64,000 nucleotides of DNA. Origin: Valencia hispanica (taxonomy: Eukaryota; Chordata; Actinopteri; Cyprinodontiformes; Valenciidae). The notes beneath the pieces are model-generated. The model did not search any database, had not been told where the DNA came from, and was given only the letters and a program-made list of their open reading frames with translations. The position numbers and the translations under genes are program-made. The stretch covers positions 36,546,001-36,610,000 of the forward strand of contig OY747701.1 in the NCBI GenBank assembly GCA_963556495.2, given 5' to 3'. Positions 47,087 through 60,473 of this stretch are shown here, piece after piece. Numbering within the stretch: the first letter of the stretch is position 1; each line of letters begins with the position of its first letter.

Positions 47087-47951
47087 TCTAGGAAAATTGC
47101 CATGACCTGTTTTAAGGAAAAAAATGTAATTCTATGTTAATGAGTAGGCCTATCATAAACTCACAATCCAAAAGTGGAGATATTTCTGTCCATGCCTTCT
47201 TCTTTTTCATGTTGTCCTTGTAAGAATGATCAGTGGTACCAGGTAAATTGGGTGATTTTCCACTTCAAGGATGGACTTCTCTTCCTCTATGATGAAAACC
47301 GACAAATTAGAGCCACAGGCCGACTGATTTCAAACCTGGTGTCACAGGTTATGACGTTTTGTTTAGTTTGTTTCATAGTTCAGCAATCGAAAACCTATGC
47401 GTATCTTTTATTTGGAAATTTGTCGGTTGCTTTACACTGCTCCCATGTCTGATTTCCTGTTTGGTCCGATCTAAACTGCTGAGAATAGACCCGTTATGTA
47501 AATTTAGGAGAGGGACGTGTCCCACTCGTGCTGCTGCACCCAATGGAAACAAACCCATTGATTATAATGGCGGCTCTCAGCTGTGTATTACGGTTCGCAG
47601 ACATTACACGTCCAGTGGAAAGCAGACTTAATGTTGCCGGGGAAGCATAAAGAGAATGCTAATACTGTTGTCCGGACACATGAGCAGGTTCACTAGTACA
47701 TGAATGAGCTATACCAAAAGGAAGATTAAGCTGACTGAGCAGCCGACACCTTGGCAACCACAATTAGTATATTGTCAGGTGAGTAGACAAATTCATTTTC
47801 TGTGGTGTCTTGATGTTTTGAGCTTCCATTATTTATTTTAATTGAAGATTTTTACTAATAGGCGCGTTTCGTCTATTGGGACTTCAGGGTAGCTGCGTTT
47901 CTCCACTTCACTGGGCCATTTCAGGAACGAACTAAATACCAGTCTGGGGGA
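47087..47951. other. CDYL2 intron 1, unclassified
   Basis: The open frame at 47174-47452 (92 codons) has no recognisable domain. Moderately GC-rich sequence at 47490-47640 may be another old transposon, but no ends were found. Confidence 0.35.
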
Positions 47952-49191
47952 GTGGTAACTAGGAATGGGCATAATTAATCGACGATCGATTAATTGATTA
48001 TTAAGAATTTCATCGATGACATTTTTTTTACCGATCAATTAACGCATGTTCTGTTGTGTAGTGTAAGTTTTGAAGAAATGCAATTCATTTTGCTATGTGG
48101 CAGTAATTAAACACTTTACCACATGAGGGCGATGACTGAAAATAAAACCCACAGGCCGACTCAGTTTCTTCCCAGTTTCTGTGTATTTCAAAAGTAGCAT
48201 TGTCATGAAGAAGTCGCAGCAAAGTGTGGCGTGGGACCACTTTGACTAAAAACACAAATTAAAGAGTCTTGGTTCACTGCCAACACTGCGAAGCTGTGTT
48301 TAATTACTTGAACGCACTTCCAACCCTGGTTAGAAGCGGAGCATCCTGCTCTTGGTCTCAACCTAGCATCAAGTCAGTGTTAGCACGGAGGAGCTGAGAT
48401 GCACAACGAGCAGAGAAACTTACTCACCGATTACTTTCTGAAGGAGGCTCCGCCACCCCTGGATTGCACCCCTACAGACTGGTGGAAAATGAATTAAAGA
48501 AGATTCCAGAAGCTTGCCAAGTTAGCACGGAGGTATGTGTATCACAGCGACGTCTGTCCCCTCACAGCAGGTGATCTCGGCGCTGCAGGTCAGACGCAAC
48601 AGCAGCTGCTTTCGCTTCTGACCCCAGCGCATGTTAACATGTTCATCTTTCTCAACAAAAATCAGTAGACTGATGCTAAAGTTGTATATAAGTTACGGTT
48701 TCTTTTTTTTTGTCTTTTTTACTCTTGTTAATGAGCCTAATTCATTGCTAGGTACGCTGATCTCTCTCATCCTCTTTCTCGACTCTTTTTGCCAAATGTA
48801 ACACAAAACTATCAGACCTATAAGTATTTTTTTTTTTTTTATTAAGTTATTGTTTAACAGGACTTTTTTTTTTTTACTTTTTTGGAGAAGAAAAAAAATT
48901 TGAGCGTCAGTTGTGTTAATGAGTAGCGTCTTTTAGCTGTCAGCTCCGCTGCTTATAGCGCATATTTTCTTTGTGCAACTACCGTGAATTAACTGCCACA
49001 AGAGGTGTCCCACTTGTAATGAAGATCTCAATGAGGAAACACGCTATTTTTCTATTCTCACTGCATTTTAATATAGCCTATGGACACTGAATTTTAATAT
49101 AAAAATATCAATGATTAATCGAAAATCGATCGTTAACTCTCCCGATGATCAATGAAGATAGTTTAATTGAATGCCCATCCCTAGTGGTAAC
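47952..49191 (+). mobile_element. hAT element with BED-finger remnant and perfect duplication
   Basis: The element is 47960-49183, ending TAGGAATGGGCAT (left) and TAGGGATGGGCAT (right, inverted), flanked by identical gtggtaac at 47952-47959 and 49184-49191. Near 48203 an ATG opens MKKSQQSVAWDHFD followed by a stop. In another frame near 48272, VHCQHCEAVFNY continues. WDHF plus CxxC is the BED zinc finger of hAT transposases, here broken by a stop and a shift. The rest of the transposase is deleted. Confidence 0.88.
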
Positions 49192-49198
49192 TCATGTT

Positions 49199-49823
49199 GA
49201 TTGTGTCATATTTCCTGGGTGTTTGTGTTTTGTTTTTCCTTATTTAGTTCTATTATGTTTTAGTTGTTCCTTGTCTCCCTCTGGTGGTCTTGTGTTTGGT
49301 TGCCCTGGTTTGTGTTTATCTCTATTTTCCCCAAGTTCCTATTAATACTTATCCCTCATTAGTCCCAGTTAGTTGTTAGATTTAATTCCTCCTTCTGTTT
49401 TCCAGTGTTTCCTTAGATTCCCTTCCAGACTTATTATCTTTAGTTTCTTAAGAGTCTTCTGTCTCCCAGCCTTTTTACCTCCTATCACAGTTGATTACTT
49501 CCACCTGCTCTCTCCCTCTCACCTGCATCTGCTCCCACTAATTGATCATTGGTCTTCTCAGTCACTTCCTCATTTCCTCCCCAGTATATATTCGCCTCTC
49601 CTTCAGTCACTACTCACTGGTTCGTCGTCGCTCTTCCCCTGCCATTACCTCTCCTCATTGTTGTCCGTTCTGGTTCCTGTTTTTCTCTGTTGCTGCTTGT
49701 ACCCTCCTGAGTTCTGTAAGTTCCCGTTCCTTGTATTATTTTATTCTATTAAATCATTTTTTGTGCTTTACTTTGCTGCATTTGGGTCCTCCTTAAAAAC
49801 CCGTTTTAAAACATGACAGATTG
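49199..49823 (+). mobile_element. Solo LTR with 5-bp duplication
   Basis: TGTCATAT at 49204 and ACATGACA ending at 49818 form the TG...CA ends of a 615-bp LTR. Identical gattg lies at 49199-49203 and 49819-49823. The T/C-rich interior carries 'attaaatc' near 49748, a possible polyadenylation signal. No internal retrotransposon sequence remains, so this is a recombination scar. The 5-bp duplication fits Gypsy-type (or other LTR) elements. A 147-codon frame across it is an accident of composition. Confidence 0.85.
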
Positions 49824-51270
49824 GTTGTAACTCACTTGGAAATGATATCAGCAAACATAGCCAAACAACCGGCTTTGTAAAACTGAAAGAGTTAGTGGTG
49901 AAGCAGTGTATAACAAAATAGCAAACATGATCTGAATGATGACAACATGATCTGAAACTAAATTATTACTAAAAAACTAACAGGAATGGGTTGAGAATCT
50001 TTATTATCTGTTATTTATTCCATTAAGACTGAATAAAGAGATTTAAATATATTTAGTGGATGACAGTCATTAGCCTAGGCAGTTGATAGCACAGCACTGC
50101 TATATTCTGCTAATGCTGCTCCATGGCATCTTGCCCCTTTGTCATTTCCCGCTTAATGTTCGTTCCAGTAATAACAAAATGTATTGCTGTCGTCTGAAGA
50201 TATGATCAAAGCATGTTTATGTGCTTAACATGGATTTGTGGTGTATCACTGTGCTGAAACTAGAATGGACACTAGAAGTGGATTGGGTGCCGATTTGTCA
50301 TAAGATATGTGACACAGTGACTGTTTTGTTTATATTCATAAAATCCTTTATTTCCTACAAAACAACATTTTGGCATCTGTGCCCAAAACAAACACACAAA
50401 GACAAGCAAGCAAGCATGTCGATGCTGTTGAACAAAGCTCAACCAAACAAAAATGCAACACTTCTACACAAGGGCGTCAGTTTGTTTTTAAAATTGCTGC
50501 GGACCATTATTATTAATTATTCATAAAGCCTATAAGTATTTATCCATTTCACGTTTCATTACAATATCCAATGCAGTGTATAAACGGGTATTGAAAATCG
50601 TATCTTTATTCAATCTATAAAAGTTGAAAGCCAAAAGGTTACATGTTTTGTTTTTCGCCAATGAAAACCATCATTAGAATATTATTAATATAACGTAGCT
50701 GAAATGTATTTGATGCAGAGATTGCTGTGCCGAAATGAAAAATTTTCCACAGTCCCTAGCTATACCGGTGTTCTCTGTCTCTGAATTGCAAATCCAACCG
50801 CAAAAAAATCTCTCTCTGGCAGCACAGGAGGCCTAGAAAGCGAGAACGTTCCGCAAAGTTGAGGGGAATATTCTGACATGCTCTCTCCACAAACACAGTA
50901 TAACACGATTCTCTTTGGGAGTCTTAAACAAAAATATTACATAATGAATATTTTTTCACTCACATCCCACCCACAGCAAAAAAAACTTCCACCAGACCCA
51001 TGAAATTTAATGTATGTATTTTTCCATCTTAAACGGGTACCCGCGACATTGCAGGACTCTGCTCTGAACGTGTTTGCAGCAGACTATGAGTCTTTTAAAA
51101 CCTTGACATATCCACTGCCAAGAATGCTGCAGCATCTGCACAGAAACAAAACATGACTGTATAAGAAAGTGGAATGGAGTGATTTAAATAATAGTCTGTT
51201 CAGACAATGTTTATGTGGAAATTGTGCTGAGAGCACAAGTGGATGTTAGATCTGTGCTGGCAAGAAATTC
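49824..51270. other. CDYL2 intron 1, nothing recognised
   Basis: AT-rich, no feature that I can support. Confidence 0.45.
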
Positions 51271-51474
51271 CACATCAGCTTTTTTTTTTTGTGTGGCCTT
51301 TATTGAAAGTGGACAGGCTTACAGAAAGGGGAGAGAAGCAGGGGTAGAGACATTTGGCCAATGTCCCTGGGCCGGAATCGAACCCGGGACAACCGCATCG
51401 AGGACTAAGGCCTCTGAAAATGGGGCGCCCTTCTTAACCCACTGCGCCACGCGACGCCCCCACATCAGCTTTTT
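51271..51474 (-). mobile_element. tRNA-derived SINE with target site duplication
   Basis: On the minus strand the head reads 'gcgtggcgcagtgggttaag' (A box) and 'cccgggttcgattccggc' (B box), then a short body ending 'tttcaataaaggccacac' and an A tail (T run at 51281-51290). It is flanked by direct repeats cacatcagctttt at 51271-51283 and 51461-51473. The duplication is perfect, so insertion is fairly recent. The tRNA-like part lacks a cloverleaf 3' half, so it is a SINE and not a tRNA gene. Confidence 0.88.
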
Positions 51475-51602
51475 AAAAGTGGTGGGTAGCACGTTGACGT
51501 GTGCAGTTTGAAAAAAAACAAACTTAATTGAACAAATAGTAAATATACGACACCCAATCAAATGAAGTATACAGAAGAATTCAACAGATACAGGTATAAC
51601 AT

Positions 51603-51605
<3 letters not shown>

Positions 51606-51686
<81 letters not shown>

Positions 51687-51705
51687 TAGATCTATATATA
51701 TATAA
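51606..51705. repeat. (TA)n microsatellite
   Basis: About 80 bases of pure TA followed by 'gatagatc' and 20 more bases of TA. Frames reading YIYIYI over it are artefacts. Confidence 0.97.
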
Positions 51706-52911
51706 AGCAGTAACCAGGTCAGTGTTTGCTGACATTTCCAGACTCATGGAGAAAACGACTGGATAATCACTGTAGACACCTATTTTTTTTCCACTTTATG
51801 TTCGGATAGATGGGTATGCTGCTATGACAGCTCATCATAGCGCGACAGCCTTTCCCTCTACCCCCTTCAATGAGTTCACGCTGCTCTGATAGAAGCAGCC
51901 TTTTCTGAGAACTGCAAGGTAAATGATGCTGAAAACATTATTCACCGCTAGAGGGTTATATATTTATGATATATTTAATAAAATAATTACCAAAGGTCAG
52001 ATCAGTTTGCTCCTAGTATTTAATGTACTGCAATTAGTAAGGGCTGGTTTATCATCAGTGTTTACACCTTAAGACATCAGAGTTCATTTTGTTCATTTTC
52101 TTATGATGTTAAGAAATGTCTATATATTTAGAAATTATCTAATTAATTATCAGTGTTCACCAGACTGGTTATTACCAAATTTTTTGTCACCATATCACAT
52201 TTATATTCTATTTAATTTAGACTTGAAAGAAATTCTGTGTAGTTGTCCAATAATATAATTTTCTTTCCCAGGCCAAATAATCTTTTCATCTTTCTCTTGG
52301 GAGAAATGTTCTGATTCAATTTCTGTCATGATCAAAGCTTTTCCTTTCTCTGCAGTTAGGCCCAGGATTACCATAATCTAATAGATGGGATATTTGGAGT
52401 GATAAACAATTATTGCTTAAAAGGGGTGCTATTATATACATTTCAAACCATTTACTTTCTTTCTCTGATAGTTAAAGATTTCTTGTTTAGAACAGTATTT
52501 CCCACATACTTATGTGACATCTTTCATATTCACTGTGTAAATTGGAGCCATTTCTGTCATACCCTACAAAGCTTTAAGGAATCCTTTAGCTTAGATCTGA
52601 TGCATAACGAGGTCATGAGAAGATGAACAACCACACCAAGCACTGCCAGGGCTCTTTTGGTTAGTAGTGTCACCCAACAGCAAGAAAATTACAGATTTAC
52701 ATTTCTGTGTGCTTATTGTGTATTTGGGGTTTTTCTCAAGGTACTCCAGCTTCCTTCCACAGATTAGAAGTTAGATAGAATAGTTAGTGGTTCTAAATTT
52801 AATGTTGGGTTTAATGTGAGCTTGCATGGGTGATTATTTCATCTTTCTTTTTTTGTTTTTTTGTGGTGGAGATATGTCATTCATCTAGAGAGTAATATAC
52901 TTGTCACCCTG
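51706..52911. other. CDYL2 intron 1, nothing recognised
   Basis: AT-rich, no feature that I can support. Confidence 0.45.
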
Positions 52912-53110
52912 AGGTTTGGCTCAGTGAAGGAAAGTTGCTCTAACTCCTCCAAGTAATTTGAAGGTTGCGAGTTTGATTGCGGCTTAACCTAAACCACTGC
53001 CACAACATGCTGGGGTGTTTTTGAGCAAGAAACTGATCCCCATTTTGCCTACCAATCTATAAATCAGTGTGTGTAAGTAAAGAACAAATCAATGATTTCA
53101 GGTGTTCCAA
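52912..53110 (+). mobile_element. Degraded tRNA-related SINE
   Basis: 'tttggctcagtgaaggaa' (A-box-like) and 'ggttgcgagtttgattgcgg' (B-box-like), then 'gtttttgagcaagaaactga' and 'cagtgtgtgtaagtaaag', recall the common fish SINE body with a 'gagcaaggcact' block. Strongly mutated. Confidence 0.5.
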
Positions 53111-53484
53111 TCACTTCCATGATTAAAGACGTATGAAAAACAAGCAGAGGCATTCAGTCTGCTCCAATAAGCATTGGTTAAAGAATAGGTTGTTTTTAGT
53201 AGGTCAGAGAATTGAAGCAGGATAGGATAGGATGGCACCTGTTGCTTATGCTTGCTTATGCTTATTGCTCATGAACTCATGAACTTTTCTCTCTCAAAAC
53301 TCCACAGTCAACGGTTATTGGCATAAAGTAAAAACTACTGGAAATGACTCAGGTACAAGTGGTAGGACATGCAAAAACGCAGAGTGGAAAAGGTTGTGCA
53401 GCAGACCTCCAAACTTCACGTCGCCTACAGATTAGCTCAAGAACAGTAAAATGAGCCTCAGGAAATAATGGGAATAATATATAT

Positions 53485-54018
53485 TAGGGTTGCCAAAATT
53501 AACACGTTAACATACGTCAATTAATTTGTAGAATTAGCGCGATAAATGTTTTTAACGCAGTTAAGATGCACAGGATAACCCGCCCTGTTTATCCTACAAT
53601 TCAGCCCACGCTGTGTTCAGTGCTCCTCATGTAAACAGCATCGCAGACCCGAACTGCATACTCGGTTCCATGTGAATGTCTCTTCTCAGTCGTAGGCCAG
53701 ATAGAGGGACTATCGATCTACGTCACTCCCTGCTCTACTGCGTGTTTAGTCTGAAGAAAAAGACACGATCAGGTGTTGTAAAAGCCCCGAAGAAGCGATT
53801 GGAACAAGCAGATGATTAAAAATGCAGCAATCTGCAGCGATAACTTCACATCAGGTGAGCGTTGGCCAACAAATAAGCTAACATAGCTAACCAAGACTGC
53901 AGCTGCAAGATAACTGCAAATAATAACAGTGGAAACTGGAGTTAGGTAAAGGTTTGGTTCCACAGCATTTGAGGTCATCTTGATAAGCAAATAATCCCTC
54001 AATTGTTCAGAAGAATAC
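53485..54018. repeat. Possible hAT-type repeat fragment
   Basis: 'tagggttgccaaaattaaca' followed by 'cacgttaac' and 'ttagcgcgataaatg' looks like the terminus of a hAT family with TTAACG words. No second end or transposase was found. Confidence 0.3.
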
Positions 54019-54220
54019 AATTCAATTCAAAAATGCTTTATTGATCCCAGAGGGAAAATAAGTGTTGTAGTTCATACTATTTAATTTTTCAAGGAGTTGT
54101 TGTAGATCCTGATGGCTGTGGCCTGGAAGGATCTCCGGTAGCAGTCTGTGTTGCAGCAAAACTGTTCAAGTCTTTGACTGAAAACACGCTTGTTGTAGGA
54201 AAGTCCCATTTAGAGGATCC
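54019..54220 (-). mobile_element. Rex1-like LINE 3' end, inverted copy
   Basis: 'aattcaattcaaaaatgctt' and 'tattgatcccagagggaaaa' then 'tctccggtagcagtctgtg' is the reverse complement pattern of 46775-46996. The two share the region from the 'cgctac(c)gga' block to the tail. Confidence 0.72.
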
Positions 54221-54559
54221 TCAGGGTTGTCCAATATTAACAAGAAACATTGATCCTTACATTCAGAAAATGTTAACCAGTAAGTTTGCCTTAGCAACTT
54301 TAACAGATAAATAGATTAAAAGAGCCACGCGTAAATATGATTATGGAGTTCAAAACAAAAGTTCCATGGATCTCTCCTGTATTTCCTTAAAAAAAAAAAG
54401 AGAGCAAAAGCATCCGGTTTTGTCTTTTACACCGAAAATGTAGTTTTCACTCATATTTAGGAATGTTAATTAATCGTGATCCGATTTCCAATTTTAATCA
54501 ATATTTTTTAAGTTGTGATGGCATCTGTGATAGTTTTCCACTGGACACCCGTCTTATCA

Positions 54560-54745
54560 TAAGGGACACAGTGTGAAAATGATTCCCCTATGGTGGTTTG
54601 TCCTTTGGCCTTTGGTGTTTTGTGAGCTGCTGCCTGCTTGAGCATTTCGTGGAGAGCACCACTTCTCCCACTCTACAGAGTGCCTCTGTTTCAGGTGTTG
54701 AAACAAATTTGTCGTACTCCCACCTTTGGCAGCAACAGCCTTCAA
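54560..54745 (-). pseudogene. hAT transposase BED-finger fragment
   Basis: The minus strand reads [20 protein letters not shown] followed by H-S-V-E-W. This is the second half of a BED finger (N-L-x-x-H-L-K-x-x-H) as found at the N-terminus of hAT/ZBED transposases. It is a short remnant; the CxxC half and catalytic core are absent. Confidence 0.7.
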
Positions 54746-54769
54746 ACAGATTTTTTGGGGTGCACGGTG

Positions 54770-56686
<1,917 letters not shown>

Positions 56687-56967
56687 TTATCTAAACCTTA
56701 ATACAATGCGAAGCATCACACACAGCGGGGGACAAAGTAGGGATGTTGAACATTGGCAAAATGTTATCTCCTTTTTACCTGGTCAGGACAGTTTGATTAT
56801 TCTGTTGTGAATCACAAAGGGCTTTTTTTTCAAAAGCCATCATTGCCATAAATGTTCAACAAATTAACTTTAATAAACCTTTTTAAGTAGCTAGAATAAA
56901 TGTTTAATTGACTTGGAAGAGTCCTTTTATTTTGTGAAAAAAAGGCTAATCTGAAATCTTTCTGAAA

Positions 56968-57150
56968 TCACGAGGCTCCAACTCCAGTCCTTGAAAGCTA
57001 GATACATACCTGCTCCAACACAGCTGAATTAAATGACTTAATCACCTCTTCATGCCATAAAGTTCGGCATTCATTTGAATCAGCTGTGTTGGAACCGGAT
57101 GCATCCAAAAGCTGCAAGACAGAACTCATAGACCAGAGTTGGAAACCAAA
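56968..57150. mobile_element. Palindromic MITE, copy C
   Basis: 'ggctccaactccagtccttg' at the left and 'ccagagttggaaacc' at the right, with inner halves 'gctccaacacagctgaatta' and 'gaatcagctgtgttggaacc' nearly perfect inverses. Same family as copies A and B. Confidence 0.72.
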
Positions 57151-57431
57151 GACATTCTGCTTATAATATTTTCCACATTACCTAAACAGACCATTTGATT
57201 GATTTAAAAAGCTAGCAAGTAAACAGAATGCTACTTAGCTGTTAGCTAACAGACAAAAAAGGAGTTAGCTTGTTAATAGGGTTGTCTCACTGACTCTCTT
57301 TCTTTGGATATACCACAGCAAAAGCCCACATCTGCTGACTGATTAGCATGCCGCCTTAGAGTATAAATGTACACTCCTACCTCTGTATTTATAATTTTAT
57401 AAGACAAGCTGCCTTATCATTAAAATCCTCA

Positions 57432-57545
57432 TCATTATTATTATTATTATTATTATTATTTTTATTTTTTTTATCATTAAAATAAAGTTGCCTATTATTG
57501 AAAACATCATCTTCATTAAAAGTTTATGTGTGTGTGTGTGTGTGT
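57432..57545. repeat. (TTA)n and (TG)n microsatellites
   Basis: (ATT)n at 57432-57462 and (TG)n at 57527-57544. Confidence 0.9.
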
Positions 57546-59185
57546 TCGTATATTACTGCGTTTCAGCTCTAACATGACTGCACATCAGTGCACAAAATAA
57601 GTTCCAATGAGACGTAGATGAGCAGATTTGGGTGGAAGAACTTGAGTGGTGTACACAGAGCTCTGACCTAGACCTCATAGAGTACCTTTGCAATTAAATA
57701 AAACAGAGACTATCCAACATCAGCCCAGGCAGACGGAAGTTGTTAGGAAGAAGTTTGTTTTTAAATACAAGCCTGCAGACCATGAAGTGACAGTCACCTC
57801 TTAGGTTTAAGTGCTATTGAGTTTTGTTGCCATTGGGTTTTGGGTCCAGCACAAAATGTTAGATTAGAATTTTGGGGAATATATCAAGATTCTTTCTTAA
57901 TAGCTTTCTTCCTTAAAAACAAAACTACATCTCAACTTGGTTCATGTCAAACAGATGGACACCCCACAATAACAGTGCTCATTGTCTTTATTATTTGTGT
58001 TTTATTAATATTTAATTATATGCTTCAAGGAATGGTATTATACAGGACAATGCAATACGAATTATTGTGTATTTGACTGCTGCCCCATGTGGGTGGGGGT
58101 TGGGAAGGAAGTGTTTTAGTACTTTTTATTGGGTTAACTTGTTTCCACATACAGATTTTTAAGATACTAATGGTTCAACCAAATGTAAGTTCTATTGTAC
58201 TCAGAAGGGGTTTTAGTTTAAGTTCATGTGTGCAGTTCAGTGTATGATTAAGGGAATGTAACTTGTAATCTAAACTAGTGCTGTCATGAGATTAAAAAAA
58301 ACTTTTGTGATTAATTAATTATGATCTGTAATTATTATTCTAATCATATTCTGATCCTCTACCAGGAACCTAGAAGCTTGTAGGTTCTAAACAGCTTCGG
58401 AGCCGTTACTTAAAACACACTCTCCTGCGTGGAGTTCTCTAATGCTACTATTACTATTTGTAGATAGCAAGATGGTTTGAGTACGGTGTTCAGCTCTGAG
58501 ATGATGCTTAGATGCTCTCATTGTAATCTTTTTTTGATTGGTTCAGTTACATAAACTCCATGCGTGAAGTTGAAAATGCCTGCGTGTGCGCACCAAGTGG
58601 TCAGGTGTGTGAACTGTAATTTGTCAATGACAGATGGCCTTCAGATTTTTCCGTCACAGTAAAAAAAAAAACGACAACAAAAAACAGTCTAAGACGGCAA
58701 GTAATGCAACCCCGGATTGCAGTAGTAGTGGCAATATTCTCTCCCCTCATTGTTCAAGGCTGAGTTCAGAAAGCATGAACAAGCTCACCTTTTTGCACTT
58801 CAACTTGGACTGATGTTGTGAACATTTAAAGCAAAAAATATATATAACATGATGTAATTAAGAAAAAAATGTTACCTTGCCGCTATTAAAATATTATTAT
58901 TATAAGTATAATATTGATGTCAGTACCATTTAACGTCATTTCTGAGAGCAGACATAGAAAGCAAAATTAGCTGGCTAAATGGCTTGGCATGGGTAGCTAG
59001 CCTACACTTAATGGACTTATTGCTCTAGAATTTAAGCAGAGCGATTTTACTTTACTTTGCTGCATGGTTTAGTTTCCGCCCCGTAACTTTCAAAAAGGAG
59101 CTAGCTGTATGTTTTTGTAAACAAGACAAATTTGAAGTTACCGGTGTGGTATGGCATCAAAACGATGCCAGCTTAAAATGAAATT
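57546..59185. other. CDYL2 intron 1, mostly unclassified
   Basis: 'ctagtgctgtcatgagatta' near 58276 resembles a hAT terminus but has no partner. Nothing else can be supported. Confidence 0.35.
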
Positions 59186-59340
59186 GAAAAAGAAATGACA
59201 GTGAAAATAAAAAATGGCATTGAAAGTTATAATTGCAACTGAGTATATTAATTTTGAATCTGAAACAAATGTAGTGAAAATGTCTGTATTGAAAGTGAAA
59301 CACAAATTGAAAGTGAAAAAAGTTTTAATGAAACTCAAAA
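59186..59340. repeat. Degenerate GAAA/GTGAAA-rich tract
   Basis: Words TTGAAAGTGAAA, TTGAAAAAG, AGTGAAAAT, ATTGAAAGT recur at irregular 10-20 base steps (for example at 59289-59320). It looks like a decayed minisatellite. Frames on both strands across it reflect low complexity. Confidence 0.6.
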
Positions 59341-60399
59341 TATATACATTTAGACAAATAGCTCACGTCCAATCAAGTTTTCTTTTTTTACAATGCCACT
59401 TTTTCTTCAGCGCAGCTACTTTTCAGCTTCCTTTCTTTGTTACTCAATTCATGTTGTGTTGCTAACTGTCTCCAACACGTTTTTGCATTATTAATTAGCA
59501 GTGAAGAAGTTTAGATTTATTTGATAAACAATGAGAAAAATAAAGAACTGGTAGGTGGCTTTATATATTCAAAGAAAAGTTGGTAAAATGAGGATAGAAT
59601 ATATATTTTTTCTATCTAGTAAAAAAGATGTCTGAGTCATTTTACATTTGAAAAGTTTGTTCAATAACAAAAACACTGTTCATAAGAATTATGTTACTGT
59701 TGATAATGCCACAAAACATTTTATTTTCCCTGAAATCCTGGACATGAAAGAGGTCATTCTGATGATAGGCTAAAAATGGACAGATAGAAATTAGCATATT
59801 TTGGATAATGATTACGACACAATTTACCTGGGCCTGTCTCAAAAAAATCTACAGTAAAATCATGATTTTTTTTCTGGTTATAGTAAAGATGATTCTTTAA
59901 CAAAATTCAAAGAGAGTTTGTTGTCACTTCTGCGGATCTGGGAGAAAAGCCTTTCTGAAAATTAGACCGCATATCCTGGATTGGTATTATGAGGTCATTT
60001 TAATGTATCTCCAAAAATCAATTGTGAAATTATAAAATATTTAAGACAACTGATTGTAGTATTTTATTTGGCTTATTATTGCTACGTTTAGTGTTTTAGT
60101 GCGTCGAGGATCGGTTAAAAACGGGATGCAACCTTTACCTGGGTCACTGAAACATTTATCCGGAACAACTAACTTCCCTGCTCCCTTGCTGTGAGATATG
60201 ACCGACGTGAAGTTACGGCGAGGGTTCGCTTAGGGACCATCAAAAAATTCTGTTTTAGCTCAAATCATTTCATCCTTTTTGTGGTTTGAAAGGAGAGAGG
60301 GGTGGCTGACAGAGCTGCCTATCAGCGGTAATGATTTGTTTGGAGTAAGTAATGATTGTATTAAGCTACCTGATAGGCTATAATGAAAAAATGAGGAAA
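59341..60399. other. CDYL2 intron 1, nothing firmly recognised
   Basis: A GC-richer patch at 60095-60235 may be an old repeat, no ends found. Confidence 0.4.
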
Positions 60400-60473
60400 A
60401 CCTTTTTTTTTCTATCGAACTTTTTTATCGACCCCCATTTTTTTCTATCGCACCACACATCTATCAATCGATA

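Noticed and set aside
49373..49816. 147-codon Ser/Leu/Phe-rich frame
   Set aside because: It lies wholly inside the T/C-rich solo LTR.
53769..54020. 83-codon hydrophobic minus-strand frame
   Set aside because: Borders on a Rex1-like tail and a probable repeat, no homology recognised; likely chance.
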